A stretch of DNA of 64,000 bases from assembly GCA_963693365.1 (NCBI GenBank), contig CAVNZM010000001.1, forward strand, positions 7,440,001 to 7,504,000, given 5' to 3'. The stretch is from Amoebidium appalachense. Taxonomy: Eukaryota > Ichthyosporea. Below are positions 1 to 27,988 of the stretch, piece after piece (position 1 is the first letter of the stretch; every line of letters starts with the position of its first letter). A program made the translations under genes and the position numbers. A model generated the notes under the pieces. That model made no database searches. It saw nothing but the letters and a program-made list of their open reading frames with translations, and had not been told where the DNA came from.

Positions 1-67
1 GTACTTGGCTTGTGCTGAAGGGGAGGGGGTAAGGGTGCCATGGACGTGTGTGAATGTGTGAATGTGT

Positions 68-110
<43 letters not shown>

Positions 111-117
111 GGGGGGG

Positions 118-405
118 GGTGATGTATGCGTTTGAGGGTTGGAAATATGGAGAAGACAACAAAGAGCAACAACAAAACGTCACAAACGTGGGAAATCCAA
201 AATCAAAACAATTAAGCGTGCAGGCAGAAGACACTTGAACAGAGCCCATCATCAGGGGGGTTCCCATGCCTCCACAAAAGATAGGATTCGACTCTCTAAC
301 CTCTCGCACGTGGTTCCCAACCCATGCTTTGTTTCAACAGCAATAGGCGAGTCCACCCGTCTTGGCCCAAAGACGAGCAGGGTTGTTCAAGGAGCAGCAA
401 TCTAA
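118..405 (-). repeat. SINE-like dispersed repeat, copy 1
   Basis: On the minus strand this segment matches 16580-16812 along most of its length, by eye about 80 percent. Shared blocks include AACAACCCTGCTCGTCTTTG, CGCCTATTGCTGTTGAAACA, GGTTAGAGAGTCGAA and TTTGTGACGTTTTGTTGTTG. The element ends at a poly-C run (poly-G on plus, 111-119). GAGTCGAATCC resembles a Pol III box B, so a tRNA-related SINE is possible. It lies in the intron downstream of the last visible carrier exon. Confidence 0.7.
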
Positions 406-534
406 GAAAACAGAGCCTACAAAAACTGCAAGCAGAAAAAACCAAAGAAAACAAGCAGAGAAGTAGTGCATAAGCCGGGCTTCTACAAAGCTCCCCGACT
501 TTCTAACCTATGGATAAGGGGAGGGAGGGAAGAG

Positions 535-568
<34 letters not shown>

Positions 569-685
569 AGGCCGAGAACGGGAGCGGGTGGGAAGGGAGA
601 AAGCGTCAGCTCAAAGTAATAAAAAATAGAAAAAGCCATTCCAAACACACTTACACACACACACATGCGCATACTTCCCCCCTAC

Positions 686-4430
<3,745 letters not shown>

Positions 4431-5354
4431 GATTAAATGCTTTGACAACAAAACTCTACAATAGGGAGTGTGTCAAGTCGAGCTACATACCTACACTATG
4501 TATATGTACCTGTACAGGCGTGCCGGGCTGTACTGCATGTCCTGACATGAAGTACCAGCCGGCGTGCCACCACACTGCACAACTGTGTGGTGCCCCAAGG
4601 TTGCGCAATCTGGAGGCATCATGGCGTTTCGAGATTGACAATATGATTGGCGGAAAAGTTTTAACACTTACCCCAACACCATTTAAATGGCTAATGTCTA
4701 GTCGCAGGTCAGCAGAGTGATTCAACGTTAAAAAGTTTGGGCAATTTGATTGGCGTAACACTTCGGGACACTAGCCATATAAGGTTTTCAATCTACCAAA
4801 TTAAGTATATTTTGAGTCCCTCGATTCTGATTGGGCGACACCTGCCATTATGCTGGGCCACTGACTGCAGCTGAACTCAGTGAACGGTACAACTTACAAG
4901 TCACCGAGTTGTTGTTGGGAGTCCCTCTGCAACCTGCTACCTCCAAAGGTAGCTCTTACTTTTCAAGGCTAAAAAAATTCTCCTTCCCAAGCGACTGATC
5001 ACGCGCCAACTCAGCCAGAGTTTACTTGGCCATACGGCGGCTGAGGCCACAGTCGAACGTGGCCCCAGGAAGTGCATCGTTGTGTTAGCAACAACTTTGT
5101 CCGCATGATGAGTCGTCTCATTTTGCTGACTGCACAGTCTTGGTACCTCCAAAAAATAACACGACAGAAACAAAGAAAAAAAATGACTGTTCGTACGGTA
5201 ATATAGTTTGTTCTGAGGGGGCACCAGGCATTTTTTTGCTCTCCACTTCAACCTCTGCAGATGCTCATCTTGCATGTATTTGCAGTTGCCTAAAGCATAA
5301 AGGCACTCAATAACACATCAAAGAAACGAATCTGTTCGTGAATCAGCAGATAGA
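4431..5354. other. Intergenic region between divergent genes
   Basis: Unique sequence without a convincing ORF. It holds several ATTGG motifs (near 4643, 4749 and 4829) and a CATATAAGG element near 4775, in keeping with a shared divergent promoter region for the carrier (minus) and the membrane protein (plus). No transcription start can be fixed. Confidence 0.4.
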
Positions 5355-7220
5355 ATGCCTCCACCCACACCGAACCACACCCAGCCCTCCGACCCCAATA
5401 ACAACAATACATCTTATCGTAACAACTACAACCCCTCAAAATATACTCCATCCACAAGTCGGAGAGACTCTGATGTAACTCAAGGTGTTTTTCCCCCATC
5501 CAGCCCAAAGTTAAACCGCCTTGTTAGCAACATCTTGGTGATTCGTCCCCGCGCCCCTTCTCTCTCCAGAATAGATGGACCGTCCCAAGGATCTATCACC
5601 AGAATAGAGGGCTCACAACTCAATGTTTCCATTCATAGCAACCGTCCTCGGGCACCTTCTCGCACAAGATTGGATGCTGCGTCGAACGCATCTACTCTTC
5701 CAGCATTACAGGCGCACCGATTACCAAGCTCAAGTGCTGGGAGAAAGCGGATCCCATTTCTTCTTGCTCTCTTTGTCGTTCTTCCCAACGTTTCCTTGGC
5801 ATACCTCGCGAGCATCATGCGGCCGGGAATCACACAAACGGAGCCTGTTCGTTCGTTTCAACTCGTCTTGTTAACATGTGCAGGATGGTTGCTTTTCGCG
5901 TTCTTTCGGCGCTTATCCTTCTGGCCGTGCCCCTGTGTGTTACAGCCTACCTAGTGTGGTTTTCGCTTATTCCCACAGCAAAGTGTCGCCTTCCCATTTG
6001 GCATTTTTCTTTTCCCATGATGGGACTCGTGTTGATATGCTACGAAATGGCCTTTAAATGTCTGGAAAAGAAATGCGGTGGCCCCTACGACCTTCTCTCC
6101 TACGTCGAACGCCGCCCGTACCTTCGAGATCTCATCCTTTTGGCACCTTTGAGCCTGAGCAGAGATTTCATCGTTGTTCCGGTAACCAGTCTACTCCTGA
6201 GAATCCTCCTTTTGTATTTCGGCCGCTCGCGAATATGTCCCCCGGGTGGGTTTCCCGGCTGGAGGTAGATGGAATAAGTCCATGGGCAAATGTTATCCAC
6301 TACGTATATCTCACCGGTGCCCTAACTCCCGGAATTGCGTTTGCGAACGCATCTTTTGCCACGGACTATCTCATCCACCTATCTCCGGTGCAGGAAGAGA
6401 GTGAGGCATGGCACATGCACACCATCTGGCCTGTAGTTGCAAGGTGGTATAATTTATTTCTTTTGACTGTGGACATGTCGTGCATCATGTGTCTTTTTGC
6501 GGTGCGCATGGAACTGACCTTGTACTATTTGGATCAGTGTAGGTTGTTGGCCGGGATAACCTTTTTCATGTGCGACCACATACCATTTTTACTACTGGTT
6601 TTTCGCCGAGTTTATCATCGTTACTGTTCCGGGCAAACTGATTGCCGTTACTATGATCCTCATGTTGGCGGCTATATTGTTGGTTTATTCTTCCGATCTT
6701 GTTGTTGTTGTTATCAAGAGCAGTTATGCATCTGTTTCCACTCGGTTTGTCGCTGTTGAAAAGCGAAGAGACGCGCCTGTTTTAGTGCGCCGAAGGAGCG
6801 TTCAGCTGAGCACGATTAGGAATTATGGAAGTATGGAGGAAAATAGAATGCTTCTAATTTTCGCGGGGAAGGGGGAGAGGAGGAGGGGGGAGGTGGTGTA
6901 AATGCAGTAAATGTAAGCCAAGAGAAGGGGGTGTATTAGATAGACCAGGTAGGGGGGTGGAAGATAAGGCGGGTGATGTAAACGTGCAGGTTGAGGGATA
7001 TGGAGAGGGGGATAGTGCAGTGGATAGTGGGAGTAACACATTGGATAATCGAGATAACTGTGAAGATAGAGGATGTAACACAAGTAGTTGCGCGGATAGC
7101 CAGAGCAATGGTGCTGAAAATCAAGACAATTCCTTAGAGAATGTGCTTGATTTAGTTGATGGTAATGTAGGTATGTATGAAGGGCAACCAGGGGGGTATG
7201 ACGTGGAGTTGTTAGTGTAG
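5355..7220 (+). CDS. Multi-pass membrane protein, reading frame interrupted (unknown family)
   Basis: The ATG at 5355 opens a frame with a polar, Asn/Ser/Pro-rich N-terminus of about 130 residues, then hydrophobic helices. The coding signal moves between frames at four points: near TTTT 5893-5896, near CCCCC 6239-6243, at TTTTT 6599-6603, and in the G-rich stretch 6865-6896. Allowing these jumps, hydrophobic segments (IPFLLALFVVLP, ALILLAVPLCVTAYLVW, LLLRILLLYF, WYNLFLLTVDMSCIMCLFAV, LIAVTMILMLAAILLVY) give about eight helices, followed by a basic stretch and an acidic Asn/Asp-rich tail ending at TGTAG 7216-7220. The second jump could instead be a 65-nt intron (6214-6278), which also restores frame. 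The homopolymer setting points to sequence errors; a decaying gene is the alternative. I do not recognise the family. Confidence 0.55.
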
Positions 7221-7551
7221 AAAGTATCCCCGGGGTAAACATCCACAAGTACTAGAAACCTAACTTAAATATTAATTAATCGTGTATATTTCATACTGTA
7301 TGAATGAATTTATATCCACTGTGCCTAGCGGTGTGGTGCCTAAAATGAAAGGCAGGATTGGCGCTGTGCGTAAACAAATGCGCTGCCAAAATCTCCGGGG
7401 ATTCCTGCATGTTTTTGTTTTTGTCATGTGAAGTCTTTAATGTGCACTGCCCCCCCCCCCTCCTCCCCATCCCCTTCCCCCCAGCCCACCTTTCCTCAAA
7501 CGCGCGCGCACACACGTGCACATATGCATACACAACACGTGTACACACACG

Positions 7552-7614
<63 letters not shown>

Positions 7615-7831
7615 GTTCGCACACATACACGCACACACCACACACAAGCACACTACCACGTAGTACTACGAACCTCCCACGTGCACCCCACATGACCCCA
7701 CCACCATCCCATCTTAATATGGTACTACGAAAGGTGTTATGCAAAGTGAAATGGGAACGGGCCGGGGGGGGGGGGGGGGGGGGGGATAGATAGTAGCCAT
7801 GGCGTTTTTTTTGTGTGTGTATGTGTGTGTG

Positions 7832-7862
<31 letters not shown>

Positions 7863-8343
7863 AGGAGGGGGGAGGGGGGGGGAGGGGGGAGGGCGGGTCA
7901 ACACTGCTGCCACGAAAGTTTTTCTTTTGACTGGATTTATTCGACGGAAAGATATGCAAGTATGCACGGCATACTGAGAAGACAATAAAAACTTCACGAA
8001 TTATCCAGTAACAAGTGCACGAAAGTTTTTTTATTTCCATGATTTTGCTTCGGTTTTTTATTTCCATGATTTTGTTTCGGTTATTTTCTTTTCTTTCCTT
8101 AAACGTTTCCCCGTTATTTTCTTTTTTTTCTTTTCCTTTCCTTTCTTTTCTACGGCGTTTCTTTTTCATTTCGTTTCTTTTTGTTTTTCTTTTTCCTTTT
8201 CTTTTTCTTTTCGTCCCCCCAAACCCCCCCCCCCGCGCCCCCCGCCCCCCCCTCCCCCCCCTCCCCCCCCCTTTTATTTATTTCTTTCTTTCTTTCTTTT
8301 TTATTTCGCGGTGTGGGTGGGTGGGTGGGTGGGTGGGGAGAGT

Positions 8344-8385
<42 letters not shown>

Positions 8386-8698
8386 ATTTACAGTGCGCAT
8401 GTGAAACCTTCACGCCACGGAATTTTGCTACTCACATAACAATGAAGTGCACACTGCCGCTCTGGCGCTCATCGAGCACAGTACAGGTGCACGTCTAGAC
8501 TAGCTATTATAGCTTGTATCATAGTGCAAGCACACAAAGTACGTACGTTAAAATTTGAACCATCATGATGGAAACACACGGCAAAAAGTGGCCACACACA
8601 TAAACAGGTCCATAAACAATAAAAGTGTAAATAGGAGTGTGTCACGGTGTTTTTTTTTTTTTGTTTTTTTTATGTGTGTGTGTGTACGGTGTGTGTGT

Positions 8699-8761
<63 letters not shown>
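8699..8761. repeat. Uninterrupted poly-G, about 63 bases
   Basis: One of the longest pure G runs in the window, immediately after a short (GT)n run. Its true length is uncertain because such runs are hard to sequence. Confidence 0.9.
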
Positions 8762-8762
<1 letters not shown>

Positions 8763-10048
8763 ACCCTAAGGGGGGGGGATGCCGGGGTGAAAGGCACGTG
8801 CACGTCATATATTTCCACGACCTAAACATACGTATATATACAATTGCACTGAATTGGTCTATCTCCTCAGATACACATATACACACATAGCACAACTTGT
8901 GTTGTTTTTCTCGATGTTGCTTCACATTGCCGCGCGTAATGATTACGGCCCACATGTGGACAGCCGGGCCATGATCCAAGGAGTGGATCTATTCAGATCT
9001 ATTCGTGATAAGGTAACCCAATCAAATCTTATGCATTATTTGATTAGCTTACACAGTTGGCTGCCATAGGATACCGGAGTAACCGGACCCCGGTTTTCAA
9101 GGGAGCCAATCAATCGCCGGCACCCATGCACGCCCCGGCGCAGTGCGCACTATTCAGTGAGGTTTTGCGTGTTACCCTGTAGAGATTCAGTATGGCAAAA
9201 TAGCGCCAGCTTATATTTTTTCTTTTATGTAGATGCACGCTGTGACAGGAAAGTTATTTTTAATACACTCCTGTTATCGATATCAATCTCTGTTGATTTT
9301 GTCCTACCCGTTTTTTATTGGGATCTGGATTCTGGGGTCGTTTTACATTGCATGTGTCTTGTTGCCTAGTCGCTGAAAACATAAGTCAAAGTGGAGGCCA
9401 GAGGCAGTTTTTGCTAAGAGAACGGAACCTTAGAAGGTAAGCAATACGCTATTAAATTAAAGGGAATTTGGACGTGGTGTATTCAGTTGGCACAGACTTG
9501 TTAACATTTGTGTTGCAAAATGTTATGCGGGCACACATGTATCGCTGTGAGCAAAGACACAGAACAACATACATGGGGCCTCTAAACTCGCTTTTGCAGT
9601 TATACCGTTGAAATGTACACAATAAAAACTGCACATACGCACTGTATCGACACAATTTGCATTTAGGTCGTTTGTACAGCAGCACACCAGGATTAGCTCC
9701 GGTAATTTTACGAGTTGAACTTTGGGCCGTTCGTTGTTTGAAAAAGAATAACAATCGCCTGATACAAACACATCAGTTTCCTTGGCCTGTTCATGCTCAT
9801 ACTGTACACATACACACACCACGTAGCTATTGCAAACCCCAAGCAGTCCACGTATTGATAGTGTGCAGCACGCAGACAGGCACCTCAACGGCAATAGTTC
9901 AATTATAGTGCCACACCACTGCTCGCACTGTTGCACCGGGCAAGACACCCGGAAGATTAGGATTCCCACACTCTTGCATGCTCTACATGCCTTTGGCACG
10001 ATGCCATAGAAACTACTACGTCGAGATGCATTCATAGTAGTGCACCGC

Positions 10049-10049
<1 letters not shown>

Positions 10050-10124
<75 letters not shown>

Positions 10125-10142
10125 ACACACACACATACACAC

Positions 10143-10215
<73 letters not shown>

Positions 10216-10543
10216 GCACACACGCACACACGCACACACACACCCGCCCGCCCGCCCGCGCGCGCACAAAGATACACATACGCACGGTTGAAGTTAAAAA
10301 CCGTGCACGAGCATGCGCTCACGCGACAAGGACACACCCACTCACCCACACACGCAGTGCCACGCACACACACACACACACGCACACACGCGCGCATATG
10401 CATGCACCCAAGCGCCCACACACCCATTCATGCACAAGCGTACACACACAGACGCGTATGCACGCATGCACAAGCGTATGCACGCACACACACACACACG
10501 CACACAAACACACACACATGCGCGCATGTGCTCACAAACACAT

Positions 10544-10636
<93 letters not shown>

Positions 10637-10797
10637 ATTCACGCACACACACACACACACACACGCACACACACACACTCACTCACTCACTTACTCACTC
10701 ACTCACTCACTTACGGAAATGGTACTCACACATTGCCGTGATGCGGTGGCACACACATTGGTGTGCACGGGCATGCGCACCCACACATGTGCGTGCC

Positions 10798-10850
<53 letters not shown>

Positions 10851-10991
10851 ACGCACACGCACATGCACCCGCACCCGCACCCGCACCCGCACACGCACAC
10901 GCACACGCACACGCACACGCACACGCACACGCACACGCACACGCACAAGCACACACACACACACACACACACGCGCACACACGCACACACA
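10050..10991. repeat. CA-rich microsatellite cluster upstream of the SOD-like gene
   Basis: Long (CA)n arrays at 10051-10210 and 10544-10630, CACT repeats near 10676-10712, and a complex array at 10800-10980 that passes from (CA)n to (CACACG) and (CACCCG) variants and back. Confidence 0.9.
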
Positions 10992-11250
10992 CACCGGAGC
11001 ACCCACTCTAGAACGGCGGTGTTTGGGGTTTCAACAATTTCAACACGTTGTTTTTAGGCCCTAAAAATACCGGCACGCAAAGAGGCCGTACGGATGTGTA
11101 TACATACACGTCACGTACACACGGACAACAATACAAACCCACACCACTGGCAAGGAGCCCAATCAAACACACTGCACATGTTTGGTAATCAATTTTTCGT
11201 AATTTTTTAAATGTGGTTTTTACGTAACTGGATTAACATTGAATTTCTTT

Positions 11251-11258
11251 GATTACAG
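11251..11258 (+). promoter_or_regulatory. Possible splice acceptor just upstream of the start codon
   Basis: TTTCTTTGATTACAG directly precedes ATG at 11259, the shape of a 3' splice site. The gene may therefore have a non-coding first exon further upstream. No 5' exon or promoter could be placed. Confidence 0.45.
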
Positions 11259-23084
<11,826 letters not shown>

Positions 23085-24697
23085 TTATGCAACTGACAGA
23101 ACCACACCAATCAGAACGAAAAACCCACACGTGCTCAACCCTCCTACATGCTCTCTAGGCACCCCATTTTTCATCGGTGCCTTCATAGAGATTTCCTTTG
23201 AGGGTGGGGGTTCAACACACATTGAATTTTCACAAACGGTAGTGGAACATTCCCACCCACTTCCACATAATTCGCCCAAACGTTTGCGTGTTGCACGGCA
23301 CCTATGGCGGATCAAGTCGCAGTAGGGAAATTTCAAAGTGTCCGAATTTGAGGGGGTGCAATGATCATCCTTAGTGCAATTAGCTGCTTCCCTGCATTGG
23401 AATCCATTATCGGCCATTTCGCACGTTTCAATTGGATCACAGTCCCGGTCAAAAGCGCAAAACGAATTCTTTAGACGGCACGTACCGGACGGGCAGAATG
23501 CTGATAGGCACTCGTCCACACTTTTGCATGAACCCCCCAAGGGTTGCATCAATATACACGCTGATGATTGGATATCGCAGTAGCGATCTGGCGTGCAATC
23601 AGTCGAATTTTGGCACTTTTGTGCCGGGGAGCAGACACCAGGCCTAGCGTCCGTTTGCGTAAAAATCATGGCCGTTTCCAACTGTCGGCGAATAATCATA
23701 TTCAGATCCCCGGGCAGGAATACACTGTTGGTAGGTTGGGGGGTAGAAGATACGCCAAAAGTATCGACCTGAATTTCCTTTTTGCAATAGGTTCCCCCCT
23801 CGCACTCAAAATCATCCACACACGTGCTACCGTTCACCTTCTTGTACCCGCACACCAAACTATCGTTACAGTACTTGTCCGACACCGTCCCATTGGTCGA
23901 TAATTCGCAATCGGACTGGAAAAGGCACGAATTCAACTTGCCGCATTTTCCCGATCGGTCGCAATAGAACCCCCTCATACACTGTTCGTCATTTTTGCAC
24001 GGCTGGCCCATACCAGCCCGATATCTGCATCTACCAGTCACGTCGCTGCAATATTCGTCTTTTTGGCACGGGTAATTTGGTGACCCGGGGGGGTCCAAAG
24101 TGACGTTGCACACTGGAAGGGGAGGACTGCAGAAGAACGCAGCCGAAACGAACCCCCCTGTGCTTTTTTCGGGAATTGAGAGGCGGTTGGAATTGGCCTG
24201 TTTGCAGACGCCTCCCTCGGAGCATTGAGTGTCGTCTGTGCATGCTTTGAGGCCACACATCATGGTGTTGCTAGTGTCGTTTCTGTGGAGTGGGGGAAGG
24301 TAGTCACGAAGAAACATAAGCTAGATGAAGATATTTACAAATATTGTGTTGCAGGGGAGAGGAGAAGGTTGATGGGGTGGAGGGCACTGCTATTTGTGAC
24401 ACGTGAAAGGGGGAAATAGAAGGAGAATATTTGAAGGTGGTGCATAAGATGAAACTGTGTGCTAGTACGTGTGCACCGTGCACCTTGAATGAGGTAACAA
24501 CCGTGTACGTGGCAGGTGTTTTTATGGTTGCATGCCCGTGCTGTGCGAGGGTACACGGACGTGCTAACTGTGTTTGCATGTGTACGTATGTCTGTGTGTG
24601 TGCCACAGGTGTGACGGAGATGAGGTCAGGTGGGTTCTTGTACATGTGTGTGTTTGCATTACTGTGTAATGGTGGCGGTGGTAGTGGACCGGTGGAA

Positions 24698-24745
<48 letters not shown>

Positions 24746-24816
24746 GGGGGTGGAGGCAAAGAGTGTGTGTGTGTGCGCGCGTGCGCACGTGCACACGTGT
24801 GCACGTGTGTGGATGG

Positions 24817-24852
<36 letters not shown>

Positions 24853-24902
24853 GCGTGTGCGTGTGCGTGTGCGTGTGCGTGTGCGTGTGCGTGCGCGCGC
24901 GC

Positions 24903-24937
<35 letters not shown>

Positions 24938-25134
24938 TGTGTGAACCCACGAGCGCGTGTGTGCGTGTCCGGGGAGGGGGTGATGTATGCGTTAGAGGGT
25001 TGGAAGTATGGAGGAGAAAACAAAGAGCAACAACAAAAACGTCACAAAAAAGAGAAACCCAAAATCAAACAATTTGTACGTGCAGTGTGTGTGTGTGGGT
25101 GGGTGGGTGCGTGTGTGCCCTGTGTGTGTGTGTG

Positions 25135-25181
<47 letters not shown>

Positions 25182-25416
25182 TAACCATTACATACCTTAC
25201 GCACATCAGCGCCAACCCAATGGACGGCTCCGGCCTGCATTCTATATCACTTTGGCAATATGAGCCCCTGCCCATTTTCAAAGCACAAATGTGTGTCTGC
25301 ACGTGACAGAACTCACTGTTTGCATCACAGTCACTGTGGGCCATGCACGGACGGACCTGTTGGGATAGTGCCCCACCGACGGAAAAGCTAAGGAGGAGAA
25401 GGAGAATAATGCACAT
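23085..25416 (-). CDS. Secreted or surface Cys-rich repeat protein with hydrophobic C-terminus (2 exons, 472 aa)
   Basis: Exon 1 is 25416-25196 (ATG, 73 codons plus 2 nt, donor GTATGT); exon 2 is 24282-23085, acceptor CTCCACAG, ending TAA. The junction restores an Arg codon. The N-terminus [19 protein letters not shown] is a signal peptide. The mature protein has about ten Cys-rich modules of the type C..D..C..G..YC....C, for example [19 protein letters not shown] and [14 protein letters not shown]. The spacing recalls Dickkopf/colipase-like Cys modules and protist surface repeat proteins. The protein ends in about 15 hydrophobic residues with no cytoplasmic tail, as expected for a GPI-anchor signal. 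A role at the cell surface or wall is inference; no catalytic motif is visible. The intron holds poly-G, (GT)n and a SINE-like fragment. This start is chosen because it begins the signal peptide. Confidence 0.8.
24704..24945. repeat. Poly-G plus (GT)n/(GTGC) block
   Basis: A G run at 24704-24744 with one interruption, then GT/GC-alternating repeats with GTGTGC units to about 24945. Intronic to the Cys-rich gene. Confidence 0.9.
24975..25082 (-). repeat. SINE-like dispersed repeat, copy 4 (3' part)
   Basis: Plus-strand GGTGATGTATGCGTTAGAGG and GGAGAAAACAAAGAGCAACA match copy 1 (plus 118-230) nearly base for base, so this copy is on the minus strand. Only the 3' third is present. It lies in the Cys-rich gene intron, on the sense strand. 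Confidence 0.75.
25139..25180. repeat. Poly-G, about 42 bases
   Basis: A pure G run just downstream (sense strand) of the Cys-rich gene exon 1 donor, reading as poly-C in the intron. Confidence 0.95.
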
Positions 25417-26254
25417 GGTGGTGGTGTGTGAGAAGAGATGGGTGAGGTGGCTGTGTTGAAGAGATTTCCTGGATGCTGGCTTTCTAAAGGGTTGGTGGGT
25501 TGAAGAATTGGCTGAAGTACTAGTAAGGCCGCAAGTCCGTGCCATTTAAATTTTCTTTGCTTGCCGGGGGCAATAACCCAATTCAAAATTGTTGAGTCGA
25601 AAAAAGTTTAACAGGTTATGTGGGGTGGCAACAAAACGTATCTAACCTAAGGTGTGGTGGTTACACGGCATTATCCAGCAGTGCAAGTATTCATGGGCAC
25701 ACATTTACAGTCGTCTCGCGCGTCTCATAATGATTTGTTCGTCATGCATATGTCAGATTTACTTCAAACTGAGCTCGGAAGGCAACGAGCAACTGCTTAA
25801 GTTTGATCGAGTTAATGAGTCTGAGGGAGTAAGGAGAAGCAGCTGTTTTATAAACAGTGCCAGACAACATAAAACCTTTTTACCAACCCTCCACAAGTTG
25901 AGGGGTGTTGCATACTGAGTATGACTCGAGGTTTGTGAAACTTGAAGACCTAGCCAGTACTAGTGTTATAATAGGGTAGCAAGCACAGCACTAGCACTGT
26001 AATACAACACTGTAAAGCCATGCATATGCAGCAGAGAATGCACGGGTATGACTAAGGAGTAACTGTAGACATAACTAACAGCGCTGGGAAGATCTTATCA
26101 AGCAATTGTAGGCCGTCTATTGAAATCTACAGCACTTGATGCCTCTTGCACACAGCTCGCTATCGTTGTGTACAGTCGCATGGCGCAAGGCGCATGAACG
26201 GCGCGCAACCGGGAACCGGTGCTAGTTCAAAGCTGTTACATGTGTAAAGGTTTA
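25417..26254. other. Intergenic region, unique sequence
   Basis: No repeats and no convincing ORF. It lies upstream of the Cys-rich gene and downstream of the small ORF at 26255-26638. No clear TATA element could be assigned to the Cys-rich gene. Confidence 0.5.
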
Positions 26255-26638
26255 TTATATATCTTTAAAACGATTATATATCTTTAAAACGAAGGTTGGC
26301 GTTGAGTTTGGTCTATTTACATATGGTTCTACTCTACTGGCGCTTTCAGGGTATTTCAGCAGATGCAAGCCACGCCAAACCACAATGTCCACCACGTAGT
26401 ACAGCAAAGCGGCTGTGAGCCGGCCCCAGCCTGCCCGTGCACGTGTGCCGCCCAGAATATTATCTGCTGCCTCCAGAGGCTGTTCAAGGCGCGGTGTTTG
26501 AGAGTTTTCGTTTCGTTTTACATCCCCGCTTAGCCACAACTGATCCTTATAAGTCATAAATGTTCCTCCGCCGTGTTTGTCGAAACAGGTTTTGATCACT
26601 TGTGTATGTATGTAGGTACCCCAAAGAATGTGCCTCAT
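26255..26638 (-). CDS. Small hypothetical protein (127 aa) with one hydrophobic segment
   Basis: An intact ORF from ATG (26638) to TAA in unique, non-repetitive sequence, which makes it stand out from the repeat-derived frames around it. The middle carries a hydrophobic stretch (LTAALLYYVVDIVVW) that could span a membrane; the ends are polar and basic. The last 11 residues come from a 20-bp tandem duplication (about 26251-26290) that encodes VLKIYN and then RFKDI before the stop. Plus-strand ATTGG motifs (CCAAT on the coding strand) lie about 70 bases upstream. I do not recognise the family; a chance ORF or one exon of a longer gene are both possible. Confidence 0.4.
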   Translation of the reverse strand: MRHILWGTYIHTQVIKTCFDKHGGGTFMTYKDQLWLSGDVKRNENSQTPRLEQPLEAADNILGGTRARAGWGRLTAALLYYVVDIVVWRGLHLLKYPESASRVEPYVNRPNSTPTFVLKIYNRFKDI

Positions 26639-26967
26639 CTAAAAGGAACGTGTTTAATCTAAGATCTGACTCACTAAATAACCAATGAAAATGCAAACAA
26701 TACTTGATTGGTTAATCTGCTGAAGTAGCACAGCCAATCAGATGATATATCTTCGATTCATAAATCATTAATTTCGAATTCGATCGCCGGTTACATATAG
26801 CATATAACGGTCGGTGCATCAACCCCTGTCATGCGATGATGCGGGTTCGTTCTGTTGACTCGAAGCGTACAACCTTTTGGTGCTATCTGACACAAGATGC
26901 AATTCGGGTATTACTCTTCACATGTATACAATGTACAAAGTGCTTTTTATTTGGTTTCGAATGCCTC

Positions 26968-27071
26968 CCCCCCCCCCCCCCCCCCTCCCCCCCCCCCCCC
27001 CCCCCCCCCCCCTCCCCCCCCCCCCCCCTCCGACCCACCCACCCACCCACCCACCCACCCACCCACCCACC
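26968..27071. repeat. Poly-C and (CCCA)n tract
   Basis: C runs with single T interruptions at 26968-27029, then (ACCC)n to about 27071. Confidence 0.95.
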
Positions 27072-27136
27072 TACCCTTTTTCTTTTTCATGTTTTTGTAG
27101 CCCCCAAGGCAATCCGCATCAGCTTGTGTGATGTGT

Positions 27137-27659
<523 letters not shown>

Positions 27660-27680
27660 CGGGCGCCACCGTGTGCGTAT

Positions 27681-27717
27681 ACGTGGGCGCGGGGGGGGGG
27701 GGGGGGGGGGGGGGGGG
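27681..27717. repeat. Poly-G
   Basis: A G run of about 28 bases following the long (GT)n array. Confidence 0.9.
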
Positions 27718-27903
27718 TTATGTTTGTGTGTGACACGGTGTGTGCCTATGCGTGTGTGCCAGCGTGTGTGTTGTGGTTGCACTTCTTAGCTCTTACACTC
27801 TTTCCCCCCTTCCTCCCCCTCCTCCCCATCCCGTCCCTCTTTCTCCCCCCTCCCCCCCCCCCCCCCCCCCCTCCTCTCCCCCCAACTCCTTCCCTCCCTC
27901 CCT

Positions 27904-27905
<2 letters not shown>

Positions 27906-27973
<68 letters not shown>

Positions 27974-27987
27974 CCTCTCTGTCTCTC
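27906..27987. repeat. (CT)n array
   Basis: About 80 bases of (CT)n, reaching the left terminus of the foldback-like element at 27989. Confidence 0.95.
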
Positions 27988-27988
27988 T

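Larger units (their letters stand above)
7221..11258. other. Repeat-rich intergenic region
   Basis: It contains (CA)n at 7556-7612, interrupted poly-G at 7765-7890, T/C-rich sequence at 8020-8290 with a 27-bp tandem duplication near 8026-8080, poly-G at 8345-8383 and 8699-8761, and CA-rich arrays at 10050-10990. The unique stretch 8780-10020 has only short ORFs with no gene-like features. I see no gene here. Confidence 0.6.

Noticed and set aside
5876-6759. Programmed ribosomal frameshifting in the membrane-protein gene
   Set aside because: Four separate shifts in both directions, each at or near a homopolymer and without slippery heptamers plus pseudoknots, are better explained by indels.
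8150-8413. Poly-Pro and poly-Gly rich ORFs
   Set aside because: Derived from poly-C and poly-G runs; no start context, no non-repeat coding sequence.
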